Assembly: GCF_900188445.1 (NCBI RefSeq)
Contig: NZ_FZOR01000060.1
Location: forward strand, 1-42,990
Origin: Actinomadura meyerae
GTDB lineage: Bacteria > Actinomycetota > Actinomycetes > Streptosporangiales > Streptosporangiaceae
DNA length: 42,990 nucleotides
Direction: 5' to 3'
The notes below the pieces were generated by a model that was not told the DNA's origin, did not search any database, and worked only from the letters and a program-made list of their open reading frames with translations. Both the position numbers and the translations under genes were made by a program. Within the stretch, counting starts at the first letter, position 1; the number at the start of each line of letters is the position of its first letter. Positions 6,113-13,936 of the stretch are shown in pieces.

Positions 6113-7069
6113 TCAGGCGGGGCGGGCGATGAGCAGCTCCCGCCCGAACCATTCGATGGTGCCGCGCAGGCCCTCCTCGACCGTGATCTTCGGACGCCAG
6201 CCGAGCAGCTCCTCGGCGAGGGCGGTGTCGGGGCGCCGGACGCGCGGGTCGTCCTGCGGCCGGTCGACGAACCGGATCCGGGACGCCGAGCCGGTCAGCT
6301 CGACGACCTGCCGCGCGAGGTCGGCCATCGACACCTCGTAGGGGCTGCCGATGTTCACCGGCCCCGGGTGGTCGGACATCGCGAGGGCGAGGATGCCGCG
6401 GACGGTGTCGTCCACGTGGCAGATCGAGCGGGTCTGCGAGCCGTCGCCGGTGACGGTGAGGTCCTCGCCGGTCAGCGCCTGCCGCAGGAACGTCGGGATG
6501 GCGCGGCCGTCGTCGGGCCGCATCCGCGGCCCGTAGGTGTTGAAGATCCGCACGATCGCGGCGTCGAGGCCGCGGGCGTGCCGGAACGCGGAGGTCAGCG
6601 CCTCGCCGAACCGCTTGGCCTCGTCGTACACGCTGCGCGGGCCGACCGGGTTCACGTTGCCCCAGTACGACTCGGGCTGCGGGTGCACCAGCGGGTCCCC
6701 GTACACCTCCGAGGTGGAGGCGAGGACGAACCGGGCGCCCTTGGCCTCGGCGAGGTCGAGCGCGTTGCGGGTGCCCTGGCTGCCGACCTCCAGGGTCTGG
6801 ATCGGGTACCGCAGGTAGTCGGCCGGGGAGGCGGCCGAGGCGAGGTGGAACACGTACCCGACCTCGCCGGGGACGCGCACGGGGTCGGTGAGGTCGCGCT
6901 TGACGAACCGGAAGTCCCGCCGGCCGGCCAGGTGCGCGATGTTGCGGGACGTCCCGGTGAGCAGGTTGTCCATGCACACCACCGAGATCCCCGCGGCGAG
7001 CAGCGCCTCGCACAGGTGCGAGCCGAGGAAGCCGGACCCTCCGGTGACGACGGCGCGCGGGTGTCTCAT
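6113..7069 (-). CDS. UDP-glucuronate decarboxylase-like extended SDR epimerase/dehydratase
   Basis: 318 residues of the NAD-dependent epimerase/dehydratase family, closest in pattern to UDP-glucuronic acid decarboxylase (UDP-xylose synthase). The Rossmann motif GGSGFLG is at 10-16. MDNLLTG follows the second strand. TSEVYGDP is at 119-126 and the catalytic Tyr148-X3-Lys152 is in SVYDEAKR. RIFNTYGPRM and DDGRAIPTFLRQAL are typical of the UXS group. The start at 7069 gives AGGAGG a five-base spacing; a second ATG at 7072 would make the usual four-base overlap with the upstream gene. It is the last gene of the ten-gene glycan operon. It may supply a pentose nucleotide sugar, or modify the heptose donor; the substrate is not proven by sequence. 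Confidence 0.85.
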   Translation of the reverse strand: MRHPRAVVTGGSGFLGSHLCEALLAAGISVVCMDNLLTGTSRNIAHLAGRRDFRFVKRDLTDPVRVPGEVGYVFHLASAASPADYLRYPIQTLEVGSQGTRNALDLAEAKGARFVLASTSEVYGDPLVHPQPESYWGNVNPVGPRSVYDEAKRFGEALTSAFRHARGLDAAIVRIFNTYGPRMRPDDGRAIPTFLRQALTGEDLTVTGDGSQTRSICHVDDTVRGILALAMSDHPGPVNIGSPYEVSMADLARQVVELTGSASRIRFVDRPQDDPRVRRPDTALAEELLGWRPKITVEEGLRGTIEWFGRELLIARPA

Positions 7070-8034
7070 CATTGCCTCCTCATCAGTTCGGGTGCTCCGC
7101 GGTCCGCGTGCGCGAGCACCGCCTCGGCGGCGGCGGCGGCCTGGTCCGCGGAGATCTCCAGCAGCCCCGGGAAGGGCTCGCGCCCGTGCGGGTCGCCGCG
7201 GCGGCCCGCCCACAGGACGCGGTGCTCGGCGCGGCCGGGCGGCCCCCACCGGGCGGGCGGCGTCGGGCCGAACAGCAGCACCGACGGCGTGCGGAAGGCG
7301 GTCGCGAGGTGCGCGACGCCGGTGTCGCCGCACACCACCAGCCGGGCGCCCGCGACGAGCGCGGCCAGCTCCGGCAGGGACGTGCGGCCGGACAGGTCGG
7401 CGGCCGGGCCCAGCCCGGCGAGGGCGGCCACGCGGCCCGCGAGCGCCGTCTCGCCGCGCCCGCCGGTCACGACGACGCGCTCGCCGCGCTCCCGCAGCGC
7501 CGCCGCGACCGCCGCGAACCGCTCGGCGGGCCAGCGGCGCGCCGGGAACGCGGCCCCGGGGTGGACGACGGCGGCGCCCGGCGCGGGCGAGGCCGCGGCC
7601 GGCACCGGCAGGTCCAGCTCGCCCGGGTCGGCGGGGAACCCGTACCAGGCGGCGAGGCGGCACCAGCGCGCCACCTCGTGCTCGTCGGGGTCCCACGCCG
7701 GCCCACCGGTGTGGGCCGCGGCGGGGCAGGCGAACGCCAGCATCCGGCCGGGCGCGAGCGCGGCGAGAAGCCGGTGGCTCCGCGGCCCCGAGCCGTGCAG
7801 GTTGACGGCGGCGTCCACCGGTCCGGCGGCGCGGAGCGGGGCGTCCAGGCCGTCCGCCGGGAGGACGTCGTCGACCGCGCCGGTCGCGCGGGCCAGCGGG
7901 CCGAGCACCGCCGGCGCGGCGAGCGCGATCCGGGTACCGGGCAGCCCGCGCCGCAGCGCCCGCAACGCGGGCACGGCGGTGAGCAGGTCGCCGAGCCCGA
8001 GGGCGCGCAGCACCAGCGCGCGGCGGGGCGTCAC
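7069..8034 (-). CDS. Glycosyltransferase family 9 (heptosyltransferase-like), copy 1
   Basis: 321 residues of the GT9 GT-B fold family, whose characterised members transfer heptose from ADP-heptose. The N-terminal phosphate-loop region reads LVLRALGLGDLLTAVPALR. The C-terminal donor half contains VVHPGAAFPARRWP, a strand-turn VVVTGGRGE, and the family signature CGDTGVAHLATAFRTPSVLLFGPTPP (in two pieces: CGDTGVAHLA and SVLLFGPTPP). The GTG start at 8034 overlaps the stop of the dehydrogenase upstream by four bases. The presence of GmhA, HldE-like and GmhB-like functions in the same operon strongly supports ADP-heptose as donor. The acceptor is unknown. Confidence 0.88.
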   Translation of the reverse strand: MTPRRALVLRALGLGDLLTAVPALRALRRGLPGTRIALAAPAVLGPLARATGAVDDVLPADGLDAPLRAAGPVDAAVNLHGSGPRSHRLLAALAPGRMLAFACPAAAHTGGPAWDPDEHEVARWCRLAAWYGFPADPGELDLPVPAAASPAPGAAVVHPGAAFPARRWPAERFAAVAAALRERGERVVVTGGRGETALAGRVAALAGLGPAADLSGRTSLPELAALVAGARLVVCGDTGVAHLATAFRTPSVLLFGPTPPARWGPPGRAEHRVLWAGRRGDPHGREPFPGLLEISADQAAAAAEAVLAHADRGAPELMRRQ

Positions 8035-8708
8035 GGCCACGACGGCTCGTGCGAGGGGCAGACGACCAGCTCGCGCACCTCGCACCCGGCCGGCTGCGCG
8101 AGCGCGAACGCGATCGCCTCCGCCACGTTCTCCGGCGGGTTCAGCACGGCGTCCGCGCCCGGCCTGTACTGGTCGGGGCGGCCGTCGAAGAACGCGGTGT
8201 CCATCCCGCCCGGCACGATCATCGTGACGCCGACCCGCCCGGCCGTCTCGGCGGCGAGCGCCCGGGTGAACCCGACGACCCCGAACTTGGACGCGCAGTA
8301 CGCGGTGGCGTCGCCGAGCGCCCGGAACCCGAGCGTGGACGCGACCGTGACGATCCGCCCGTGCGGCTCGTTCTCCAGGTAGGGGAGCGCGGCGCGGGCG
8401 ACGGCGGCGGTGCCGAGCAGGTTCACCTGCACGACCCGCTCCCAGTCCTCGGCGGGGACGTCGCACAGCGCCCCGCACGCGTCGATCCCGGCGGCGGTCA
8501 CGACGGCGTTCAGCCCGCCGGCGGCGCGGGCCAGCCCGTGCACGGCGCGCTCGGCGCAGCGCCGGTCGGCGAGGTCGGCCTGCATGTGCTCGAAGTCGTC
8601 CTTCGGGGGGTGCCGGTCGAGGATCAGCGGCCGGCCGCCGCCGTCGGCGACCCTGCGCGCGACGGCCGCACCGAGCCCGGAGGCGCCGCCGGTGATGAGG
8701 ACGTTCAT
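8031..8708 (-). CDS. Short-chain dehydrogenase/reductase in the glycan operon
   Basis: 225 residues of the classical SDR family. The cofactor motif TGGASGLG begins at residue 6. TAAGI follows the fourth strand. The catalytic Ser124, Tyr137 and Lys141 are present in VASTLGF and YCASK. The start overlaps the stop of the HldE-like gene by four bases (ATGA). Placement inside the heptose operon suggests oxidation, reduction or epimerisation of a sugar nucleotide or glycan intermediate. A classical SDR is not the extended-SDR type of HldD, so I do not call it the ADP-heptose epimerase. Substrate unknown. Confidence 0.85.
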   Translation of the reverse strand: MNVLITGGASGLGAAVARRVADGGGRPLILDRHPPKDDFEHMQADLADRRCAERAVHGLARAAGGLNAVVTAAGIDACGALCDVPAEDWERVVQVNLLGTAAVARAALPYLENEPHGRIVTVASTLGFRALGDATAYCASKFGVVGFTRALAAETAGRVGVTMIVPGGMDTAFFDGRPDQYRPGADAVLNPPENVAEAIAFALAQPAGCEVRELVVCPSHEPSWP

Positions 8709-10102
8709 GACGCGGTTCCCTTCTTCGTGGACAGCAGGCGCGTGGTGGAGCGCCCTTCCAGCAGGGGCAGCAGGACGACCTCGCCGCCGTGCGCCCGGAC
8801 CGTCGCGGCCTCGGGCAGCGTGGTCCCGGCGTAGTCGGCGCCCTTCACCCACACGTCGGGCCGGAGCCGCTCCAGCAGCGGCGCCGGGGTGTCGTCGTCG
8901 AACACCAGCGCGGCGTCGACGTCGCTCAGCGCCTCCAGCACCCGGACCCGGTCGGCGGCCGGCGTCACCGGCCGCGTCGGCCCCTTGCGGCGCCGGACGG
9001 ACGCGTCGGAGTTGACGCAGACGATGAGGCAGCCGCCGAGCCGCCGCGCCTGCTGCAGCAGGCTGACGTGCCCGGCGTGCAGCAGGTCGAAGCAGCCGCC
9101 GGTCGCCACCACCGTCCCGCCCGCGCGCCGCGTCCGCTCGACGACGTCCCAGGCGTCCTCGCCGCGCTCGGGCACCAGCCGGGCGGTGCCGGTCTCGGCG
9201 AGCTGCGCCGACAGGGCCGCGGCGGCCCCGGCCCGGACGAACTCCGACGCCCGGTCGACGCCCTCGGTGACGGCGGCGGTGAGCGCCGCGCCGTCGGCGA
9301 GCGCGCCGACCGCACCGGCGGCGAAGCTGTCGCCGGCGCCGCACGAGTCGCCCCGCACGGGCCGGGCGGGTGCGAGGAACGGCGCCTCGGACCCGTCGCA
9401 CAGCAGCGCGCCCTCCGCGCCGAGCGTGACGGCGACGCCCTCGATGCCGTAGGCACGGCCGAGGTGGCGGCCGCGCCGGCCGGCCGCCGACAGCCCGGAC
9501 CCGCCGATGTCGGCGCCGTCCGCCGCGGCCAGCCGCGCGGCCTCCCGCTCGTTCGGGGTGAGCAGCCGGACGCCGGGCACCGGCGGCTCCCCGCGCGGGT
9601 GCGGGTCCCACACGACCGGGACGCGCGCCGGCAGCGCGCCGAGCAGCGAGCGGACCGCGCTGTGCCCGGTGACGCCGCGGCCGTAGTCGGAGACCAGCAC
9701 GGCCCCGGCCCCCGCGATCGCGTCGGTGACGCGCGGGCCGACGGGCCCGTCGAGGGCCCGCCCTTCCCCGGCGTCCAGGCGCGCCACCGACTGCCCTCCG
9801 GACCGGATGCGCAACTTGCAGGGCGTCTCGCCGTGCAGGTGGAACGCGGCGACCTCCAGGTGCCGCTCCAGCATCGCGCGCAGCCGCCGCCCCGGCTCGT
9901 CGTCGGCGAGCGCGGTGACGAGCACCACCTCCCGCCCGGCCGCGGCCGCGAGCAGCGCGGCGAGGCCGGCGCCGCCGGGCCGCGGCAGCTCCTCGGCCCC
10001 CTCCACGACGGGGACGGGCGCGTCCGGGCACAGCCGGCTGCTGGTGCCGACGATGTCGATGTCGAGCAGGACGTCGCCGACCACCACCAGTGGTGCCGTC
10101 AT
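8705..10102 (-). CDS. hldE: Bifunctional D-beta-D-heptose 7-phosphate kinase / 1-phosphate adenylyltransferase
   Basis: 465 residues with the two-domain HldE layout. A PfkB/ribokinase domain (about 1-315) has the substrate Gly pair in PRPGGAGLAAL and the catalytic-base motif GDSCGAGDSFAAG with Asp258. A cytidylyltransferase-like domain (about 328-460) has GGCFDLLHAGHVSLLQQAR with the HxGH at 342-345, plus RRRKGPTRP and VWVKGADY. The first domain makes heptose 1,7-bisphosphate and the second activates heptose 1-phosphate with ATP to ADP-D-glycero-beta-D-manno-heptose. The intervening phosphatase step is present as the C-terminal domain of the gene at 13933-15501. GGAGGGAG precedes the ATG. It lies 15 bases after gmhA and overlaps the next gene by four. 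Confidence 0.9.
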   Translation of the reverse strand: MTAPLVVVGDVLLDIDIVGTSSRLCPDAPVPVVEGAEELPRPGGAGLAALLAAAAGREVVLVTALADDEPGRRLRAMLERHLEVAAFHLHGETPCKLRIRSGGQSVARLDAGEGRALDGPVGPRVTDAIAGAGAVLVSDYGRGVTGHSAVRSLLGALPARVPVVWDPHPRGEPPVPGVRLLTPNEREAARLAAADGADIGGSGLSAAGRRGRHLGRAYGIEGVAVTLGAEGALLCDGSEAPFLAPARPVRGDSCGAGDSFAAGAVGALADGAALTAAVTEGVDRASEFVRAGAAAALSAQLAETGTARLVPERGEDAWDVVERTRRAGGTVVATGGCFDLLHAGHVSLLQQARRLGGCLIVCVNSDASVRRRKGPTRPVTPAADRVRVLEALSDVDAALVFDDDTPAPLLERLRPDVWVKGADYAGTTLPEAATVRAHGGEVVLLPLLEGRSTTRLLSTKKGTAS

Positions 10103-10117
10103 GGCGTCTCCCTCCGC

Positions 10118-10723
10118 TCAGGCACGGGTCGCCCCGAGCGCCTCGTCCACCACCCCGCACAGCAGGTGGATCGCCGCGAGATGGATCTCCTGGACGGTCG
10201 AGGCGGTCCCGGCGGCCACGGTGACCGCCTCGTCGCACGCCGCGGCGAGCGGGTTCGGGCCGGGCCCGGTGACCGCCCAGGCCGCCATCCCGAGCCGCCG
10301 GGCGCCGCGCGCCGCCGCGATCACGTTGGGGCTGCGGCCGCTGGTCGACAGGCACACCAGCACGTCCCCGGGCCGGCCGTGCGCCCGCACCTGCCGCTCG
10401 AAGACGTTCGCCGCCCCGTAGTCGTTGCCGATCGCGGTGACCGAGGAGGTGTCGCCGTGCAGCGGGATCGCCGACAGCGGGCACCGCTCGCTCTCGAAGC
10501 GGCCGACGAGCTCGGCGGTCAGGTGCTGCGCCTCGGCGGCGCTGCCGCCGTTGCCGCAGGCCAGCAGCCGCCCCCCGCCGCGCAGCACCCCGGCCAGGCG
10601 GCGCCCCCACCCCTCCAGGACGGGCACCTGGTCGCGGAACAGCAGCGCCGCCTCGGCGAGCGCCTCCAGCCGCCGGTCGTGCACGGTGGAGGTGCGGGTC
10701 CCGGTCCCCGCCTGCGCGGTCAC
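10118..10723 (-). CDS. gmhA: Phosphoheptose isomerase (sedoheptulose 7-phosphate isomerase)
   Basis: 201 residues with a SIS fold. GmhA converts sedoheptulose 7-phosphate to D-glycero-D-manno-heptose 7-phosphate, the first step to ADP-heptose. Diagnostic motifs are CGNGGSAAEAQHLTAEL (56-72) with metal/active-site His67 and Glu71, STSGRSPNV (127-135) for phosphate binding, and STVQEIHLAAIHLLCG (175-190) with Gln178 and His186. The GTG start overlaps the upstream glycosyltransferase stop by four bases and has GGAGG upstream. Length and motifs match canonical GmhA; DiaA-like SIS proteins are a less likely alternative given the operon. Confidence 0.92.
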   Translation of the reverse strand: MTAQAGTGTRTSTVHDRRLEALAEAALLFRDQVPVLEGWGRRLAGVLRGGGRLLACGNGGSAAEAQHLTAELVGRFESERCPLSAIPLHGDTSSVTAIGNDYGAANVFERQVRAHGRPGDVLVCLSTSGRSPNVIAAARGARRLGMAAWAVTGPGPNPLAAACDEAVTVAAGTASTVQEIHLAAIHLLCGVVDEALGATRA

Positions 10724-11937
10724 GCCGCCACCTCCGTCAGCGCGGCCGCGTGCCGGTACACCTCGGCGGTGTCGGCGGCGATCCGCGCCCACGAGTAGCG
10801 GCCGCGGGCCCGGTCCGCCGCGGCGGACCCCATCGCGGCGCGCTTCACCGGGTCGTCCAGCAGCGCCCTCATCGCGGCGGCCGCCGCCTCCGGGTCGCGC
10901 GGCGGGACGAGCGTGCCGGTGGCGCCGTCCGCGACGGTGTCGAGGTGCCCGCCGACGGCGCTCGCCACCACGGGCACCCCGCAGGCCATGGCCTCCAGCG
11001 GCACCATGCCGAACGGCTCGTACCAGGGGAGCGCGGCGACCAGGGCCGCCGACCGCAGCAGCGGCGGCACCTCCGCGCGGCCGAGCCGGCCGAGGAACTC
11101 CACCCGGTCGGCGACGCCGGCGTCCCGCGCGACGCGCCGCAGGCGGCGCACCTCGGGGTCGCCGTCCAGGCCGCCGCGCGGCGGCCCGCCCGCGATCGCC
11201 AGCACGGTGCCGGGCACATCCGCGAGCGCGCGGATGGCCGTGTCGACGCCCTTGCGCTCCACGAGCCGGGACAGCACCGCGACGCGGCGCGGACCGCCGT
11301 CCCCGGCGGCGAGGCCGTCCGGGGTGAACAGGCCGAGGTCCACGCCGCACGGCACCACCCGGACGCGTTCCCGGGGCACGCCCATCGCGCCCAGCTCGGC
11401 GACCTCGTCGGAGCAGGTGGCGATGACGGCCTCGGCGGCGCGCCCGATCGCGCGTTCCAGCCGGACGCGGGAGGCGGGGCTGGTGTCCTTGCCGCCCTGG
11501 TGGCGGCGCTTGACGGTGCCGAGCGCGTGGTAGGTCTGCACGACCGGCACGCGCCGCGCCCCGGGCGCCTGCGCGGCCTGGACCGCGGCGAGGCCGCTCA
11601 TCCAGAAGTGGGCGTGCGCGACGTCGGGCGGGTCGGCGGCCCAGCGCCGCTCCAGGTACGTCCCGAAGTCGTGCATCCAGGGCAGCAGCCCGTCCTTGGG
11701 GATGCGCTCGGGCGGCCCCGCCGGGACGTGCTCGACGGCGACGCCGGGCGCGAGCCGCACCCGGTCCGGCAGGGCGGGGGCGTCGCGCCGCGTGTAGACG
11801 GTGACGTAGTGTCCCTGGCGGCCGAGCTCGGTGGCCAGTTCCGCGACGAACACGTTCTGCCCGCCGCCGTCCGCCCCGCCGAGTCCGCCGTCGGCGGCGA
11901 GCGGGCTGGCGTGCTCGGAGATCATGGCTATCCTCAT
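10720..11937 (-). CDS. Glycosyltransferase family 4
   Basis: 405 residues with a GT-B fold. The N-terminal acceptor half begins MRIAMISEHASPL and has GGQNVFVAELATELGRQGH, as in the sucrose-synthase/MshA-like branch. The middle contains VVPCGVDLGLFTPDG and VAVLSRLVERKGVDTAIRA. The donor-binding EX7E motif lies in YEPFGMVPLEAMACGVPVVAS. The ATG at 11937 has GGAGGT upstream and overlaps the stop of the preceding gene by four bases. The sugar donor is not predictable from sequence; the context suggests it adds one residue of a heptose-containing glycan on the cytoplasmic side. Confidence 0.9.
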   Translation of the reverse strand: MRIAMISEHASPLAADGGLGGADGGGQNVFVAELATELGRQGHYVTVYTRRDAPALPDRVRLAPGVAVEHVPAGPPERIPKDGLLPWMHDFGTYLERRWAADPPDVAHAHFWMSGLAAVQAAQAPGARRVPVVQTYHALGTVKRRHQGGKDTSPASRVRLERAIGRAAEAVIATCSDEVAELGAMGVPRERVRVVPCGVDLGLFTPDGLAAGDGGPRRVAVLSRLVERKGVDTAIRALADVPGTVLAIAGGPPRGGLDGDPEVRRLRRVARDAGVADRVEFLGRLGRAEVPPLLRSAALVAALPWYEPFGMVPLEAMACGVPVVASAVGGHLDTVADGATGTLVPPRDPEAAAAAMRALLDDPVKRAAMGSAAADRARGRYSWARIAADTAEVYRHAAALTEVAA

Positions 11938-12929
11938 CGCGTTACCTCCTGGAGAGTTCGCCGCCAGTCGCGCAGGAAGCGCGCCAGGCCGTACCGCTCG
12001 ACGGCGTGGGCCCGCGCCTCCTTGCCCATCTGGCGGGCACGCGGCGGGTCCGCGGCCAGGGTCCGCGCGGCGTCCGCCAGGGCGGCGACCCGCGTGGACA
12101 GCACCCCGGCCTCCGGCGGCACCGCCTCGACCGCCTCGGTGGTGGCGAGCGCCACCACCGGCAGGCCGAGCATCATGGCCTCGATCAGCGCGAGGCCGAG
12201 CGAGGTCCACCGGTAGGGGTGGACGTAGACGCGGCGGCGGGCGAGCTGCTCGTGCATCCTCGCCTGCGGCAGGTCCTCGAAGGTCCACAGCGACTCCGGG
12301 GGGATGCCGAGGCGCCCCGGGACGCCGGCGACGTTCATCCCGAACAGGTCGACGGGGACGGCCGCGGCGAGCTCGGGCAGCAGGTCGGTGCCCGCGACGC
12401 GGCCGCGGCGCAGCGGGTCGTTGATGACCACGCCGGCGCGCGGCATGTCGGCGGTGTACCGGTAGCCGGGGTCGACGACGCCGTGCTCGATGACCAGGAC
12501 CGGTGCCCGGCCGCAGTTCCAGAACAGCCGGTTGAAGTGGGTGACGTGCACGACCGGGATGTCGGCGCGGTCGTGCAGGAAGTGGCGGCTGTCGGGCACG
12601 ACCTCCTCGGGGAGGCCCGCGTCGGCGGGGGTCCGGCGCGGTGTGTCGTGCTCGACGTAGACGGCGGGGACGTCGCGTCCGGGGCGCCGGCCGAGCCACT
12701 CCTCCGCCAGCCGCAGCTCGTGGGGGCGCTGCAGCACGACGGCGTCGACGTGCTCCTGGCGGAGGCGTTCGGGCGGCACCTCCACCGCCCGGTCGGGCCA
12801 GGTGAAGGTGCCGGGCCGGCCCCGCCCGTCCGGCCCGCGGCCGGGGACGACGGGGACGAGCGTGGTCTGCGGTCCGTGCACGAACGATGTCGCCCACGAG
12901 CCGTGCACGTGCCACATCAGGACTCTCAT
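11934..12929 (-). CDS. Glycosyltransferase, GT4-like
   Basis: 331 residues. The N-terminal half (MRVLMWHVHGSWATSF, later YVEHDTPRR and VVHVTHFNR) is unusual, but the C-terminal half has a GT-B donor site: RRVYVHPYRWTSLGLALIEAM followed by LGLPVVALATTEAVEAV, matching the EX7E region of GT4 enzymes. No signal peptide or membrane segment is visible, so it should act in the cytosol. It overlaps both neighbours by four bases. The acceptor and donor are unknown. Confidence 0.8.
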   Translation of the reverse strand: MRVLMWHVHGSWATSFVHGPQTTLVPVVPGRGPDGRGRPGTFTWPDRAVEVPPERLRQEHVDAVVLQRPHELRLAEEWLGRRPGRDVPAVYVEHDTPRRTPADAGLPEEVVPDSRHFLHDRADIPVVHVTHFNRLFWNCGRAPVLVIEHGVVDPGYRYTADMPRAGVVINDPLRRGRVAGTDLLPELAAAVPVDLFGMNVAGVPGRLGIPPESLWTFEDLPQARMHEQLARRRVYVHPYRWTSLGLALIEAMMLGLPVVALATTEAVEAVPPEAGVLSTRVAALADAARTLAADPPRARQMGKEARAHAVERYGLARFLRDWRRTLQEVTR

Positions 12930-13936
12930 CGCGCGGGCGCCTCCTCCACGGTCGCCACGACCTCCACGGCGGCGGCGACCTCGTCGGCGGTGACGGTCGA
13001 CAGGCAGGGGTGCCCGTCGACCGGGCATTCGCGGGCGCGGCTGTCCCTGCACGGGGCCCCCTGGTCGCCGAGCAGCGCCAGCGGGACCCCGAACGGCGCC
13101 CAGCGGGCGGCGGGCACGGTCGGCGCGAACAGCGACACGACCGGCGTCCCGACGGCCGCCGCGAGGTGCGCGGGGCCGGTGTTGCCGGCGACGACGGCGG
13201 CGGCGCCCGCGAGCACCGACGCCAGCTCCGGCAGCGATGTCCGGCCGCCGAGGTCGAGGCCGTCCTCGCCCGCCACGAGCGCGGTCAGCTCCTTCTCGTC
13301 GCCGTGGCCGGTGACGACCACCCGGCGGCCCGAGGCGCGCAGCAGCCGGACCGCCTCGGCGCAGCGCCCCGGCGGCCAGGCGCGCGCCGGCACGGACGTG
13401 CCGGGGTGCACCACCACGTAGCCGGGCCCGCCGGTGAGGTGGTCGGTGGCGGGCAGCGGCTCGCGGACCCGCAGCCGGGTGTCGGCCGGGGCCGGGAACC
13501 CGGCGTCCTCGGCGAGCGCCAGCATCCGCAGCGGCTCGGGGACGTCGGTGTCGGGCCGGTGCCGCAGGTCCAGCAGCGATCCCGGGTAGTCCTCGCTGAT
13601 GCCGCCGATCCAGGGCGTCCCGGCGAGCCGCAGCAGCAGCGCCAGCGGCAGCGGCGACTGGTGGAACGAGGTGAGGACGAGCGCCCGGTCGAAGCCGCGC
13701 AGCTCCCGGACGAGCCGGTCGACCGCGGACCGCTTCACCGGCACCCGGTCGGGGTCGATCCAGGGGGCGCGCCACTCGATGACGCGGTCGACGCCGGGCA
13801 GCATGTCGGCGGCGGCGCGGCCCCGCGGGCCGCACAGCAGCACGACCTCGTCGGCGCGGGCGGCGACGGCCCGCACGGCGGGCCCGGCGAGCAGCACGTC
13901 GCCGAGGTTGTCCTGGCGTGCCACGAGGACCCTCAT
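12926..13936 (-). CDS. Glycosyltransferase family 9 (heptosyltransferase-like), copy 2
   Basis: 336 residues, a second GT9 enzyme. The start MRVLVARQDNLGDVLLAGPAVR is the typical loop binding the acceptor side (read as two adjoining segments). The C-terminal half has VVHPGTSVPARAWPP, VVVTGHGDEKEL and NTGPAHLAAAVGTPVVSLF followed by PTVPAARW. Cysteines near the C-terminus (CRDSRARECPVDGHPC) may bind a metal or form a structural knuckle. ATGA overlaps link it to both neighbours. Two different GT9 genes suggest at least two heptose-type linkages in the product. Confidence 0.88.
   Translation of the reverse strand: MRVLVARQDNLGDVLLAGPAVRAVAARADEVVLLCGPRGRAAADMLPGVDRVIEWRAPWIDPDRVPVKRSAVDRLVRELRGFDRALVLTSFHQSPLPLALLLRLAGTPWIGGISEDYPGSLLDLRHRPDTDVPEPLRMLALAEDAGFPAPADTRLRVREPLPATDHLTGGPGYVVVHPGTSVPARAWPPGRCAEAVRLLRASGRRVVVTGHGDEKELTALVAGEDGLDLGGRTSLPELASVLAGAAAVVAGNTGPAHLAAAVGTPVVSLFAPTVPAARWAPFGVPLALLGDQGAPCRDSRARECPVDGHPCLSTVTADEVAAAVEVVATVEEAPAR

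Noticed and set aside
8031..8708. Calling the SDR the ADP-heptose 6-epimerase HldD
   Set aside because: It is a 225-residue classical SDR with S-Y-K; HldD is an extended SDR of about 310 residues.
8789..10798. Very long plus-strand open frame opposite the HldE-like and gmhA genes
   Set aside because: Low-complexity Arg/Gly/Ala composition and no motif; it is the antisense shadow of two convincingly coding genes.
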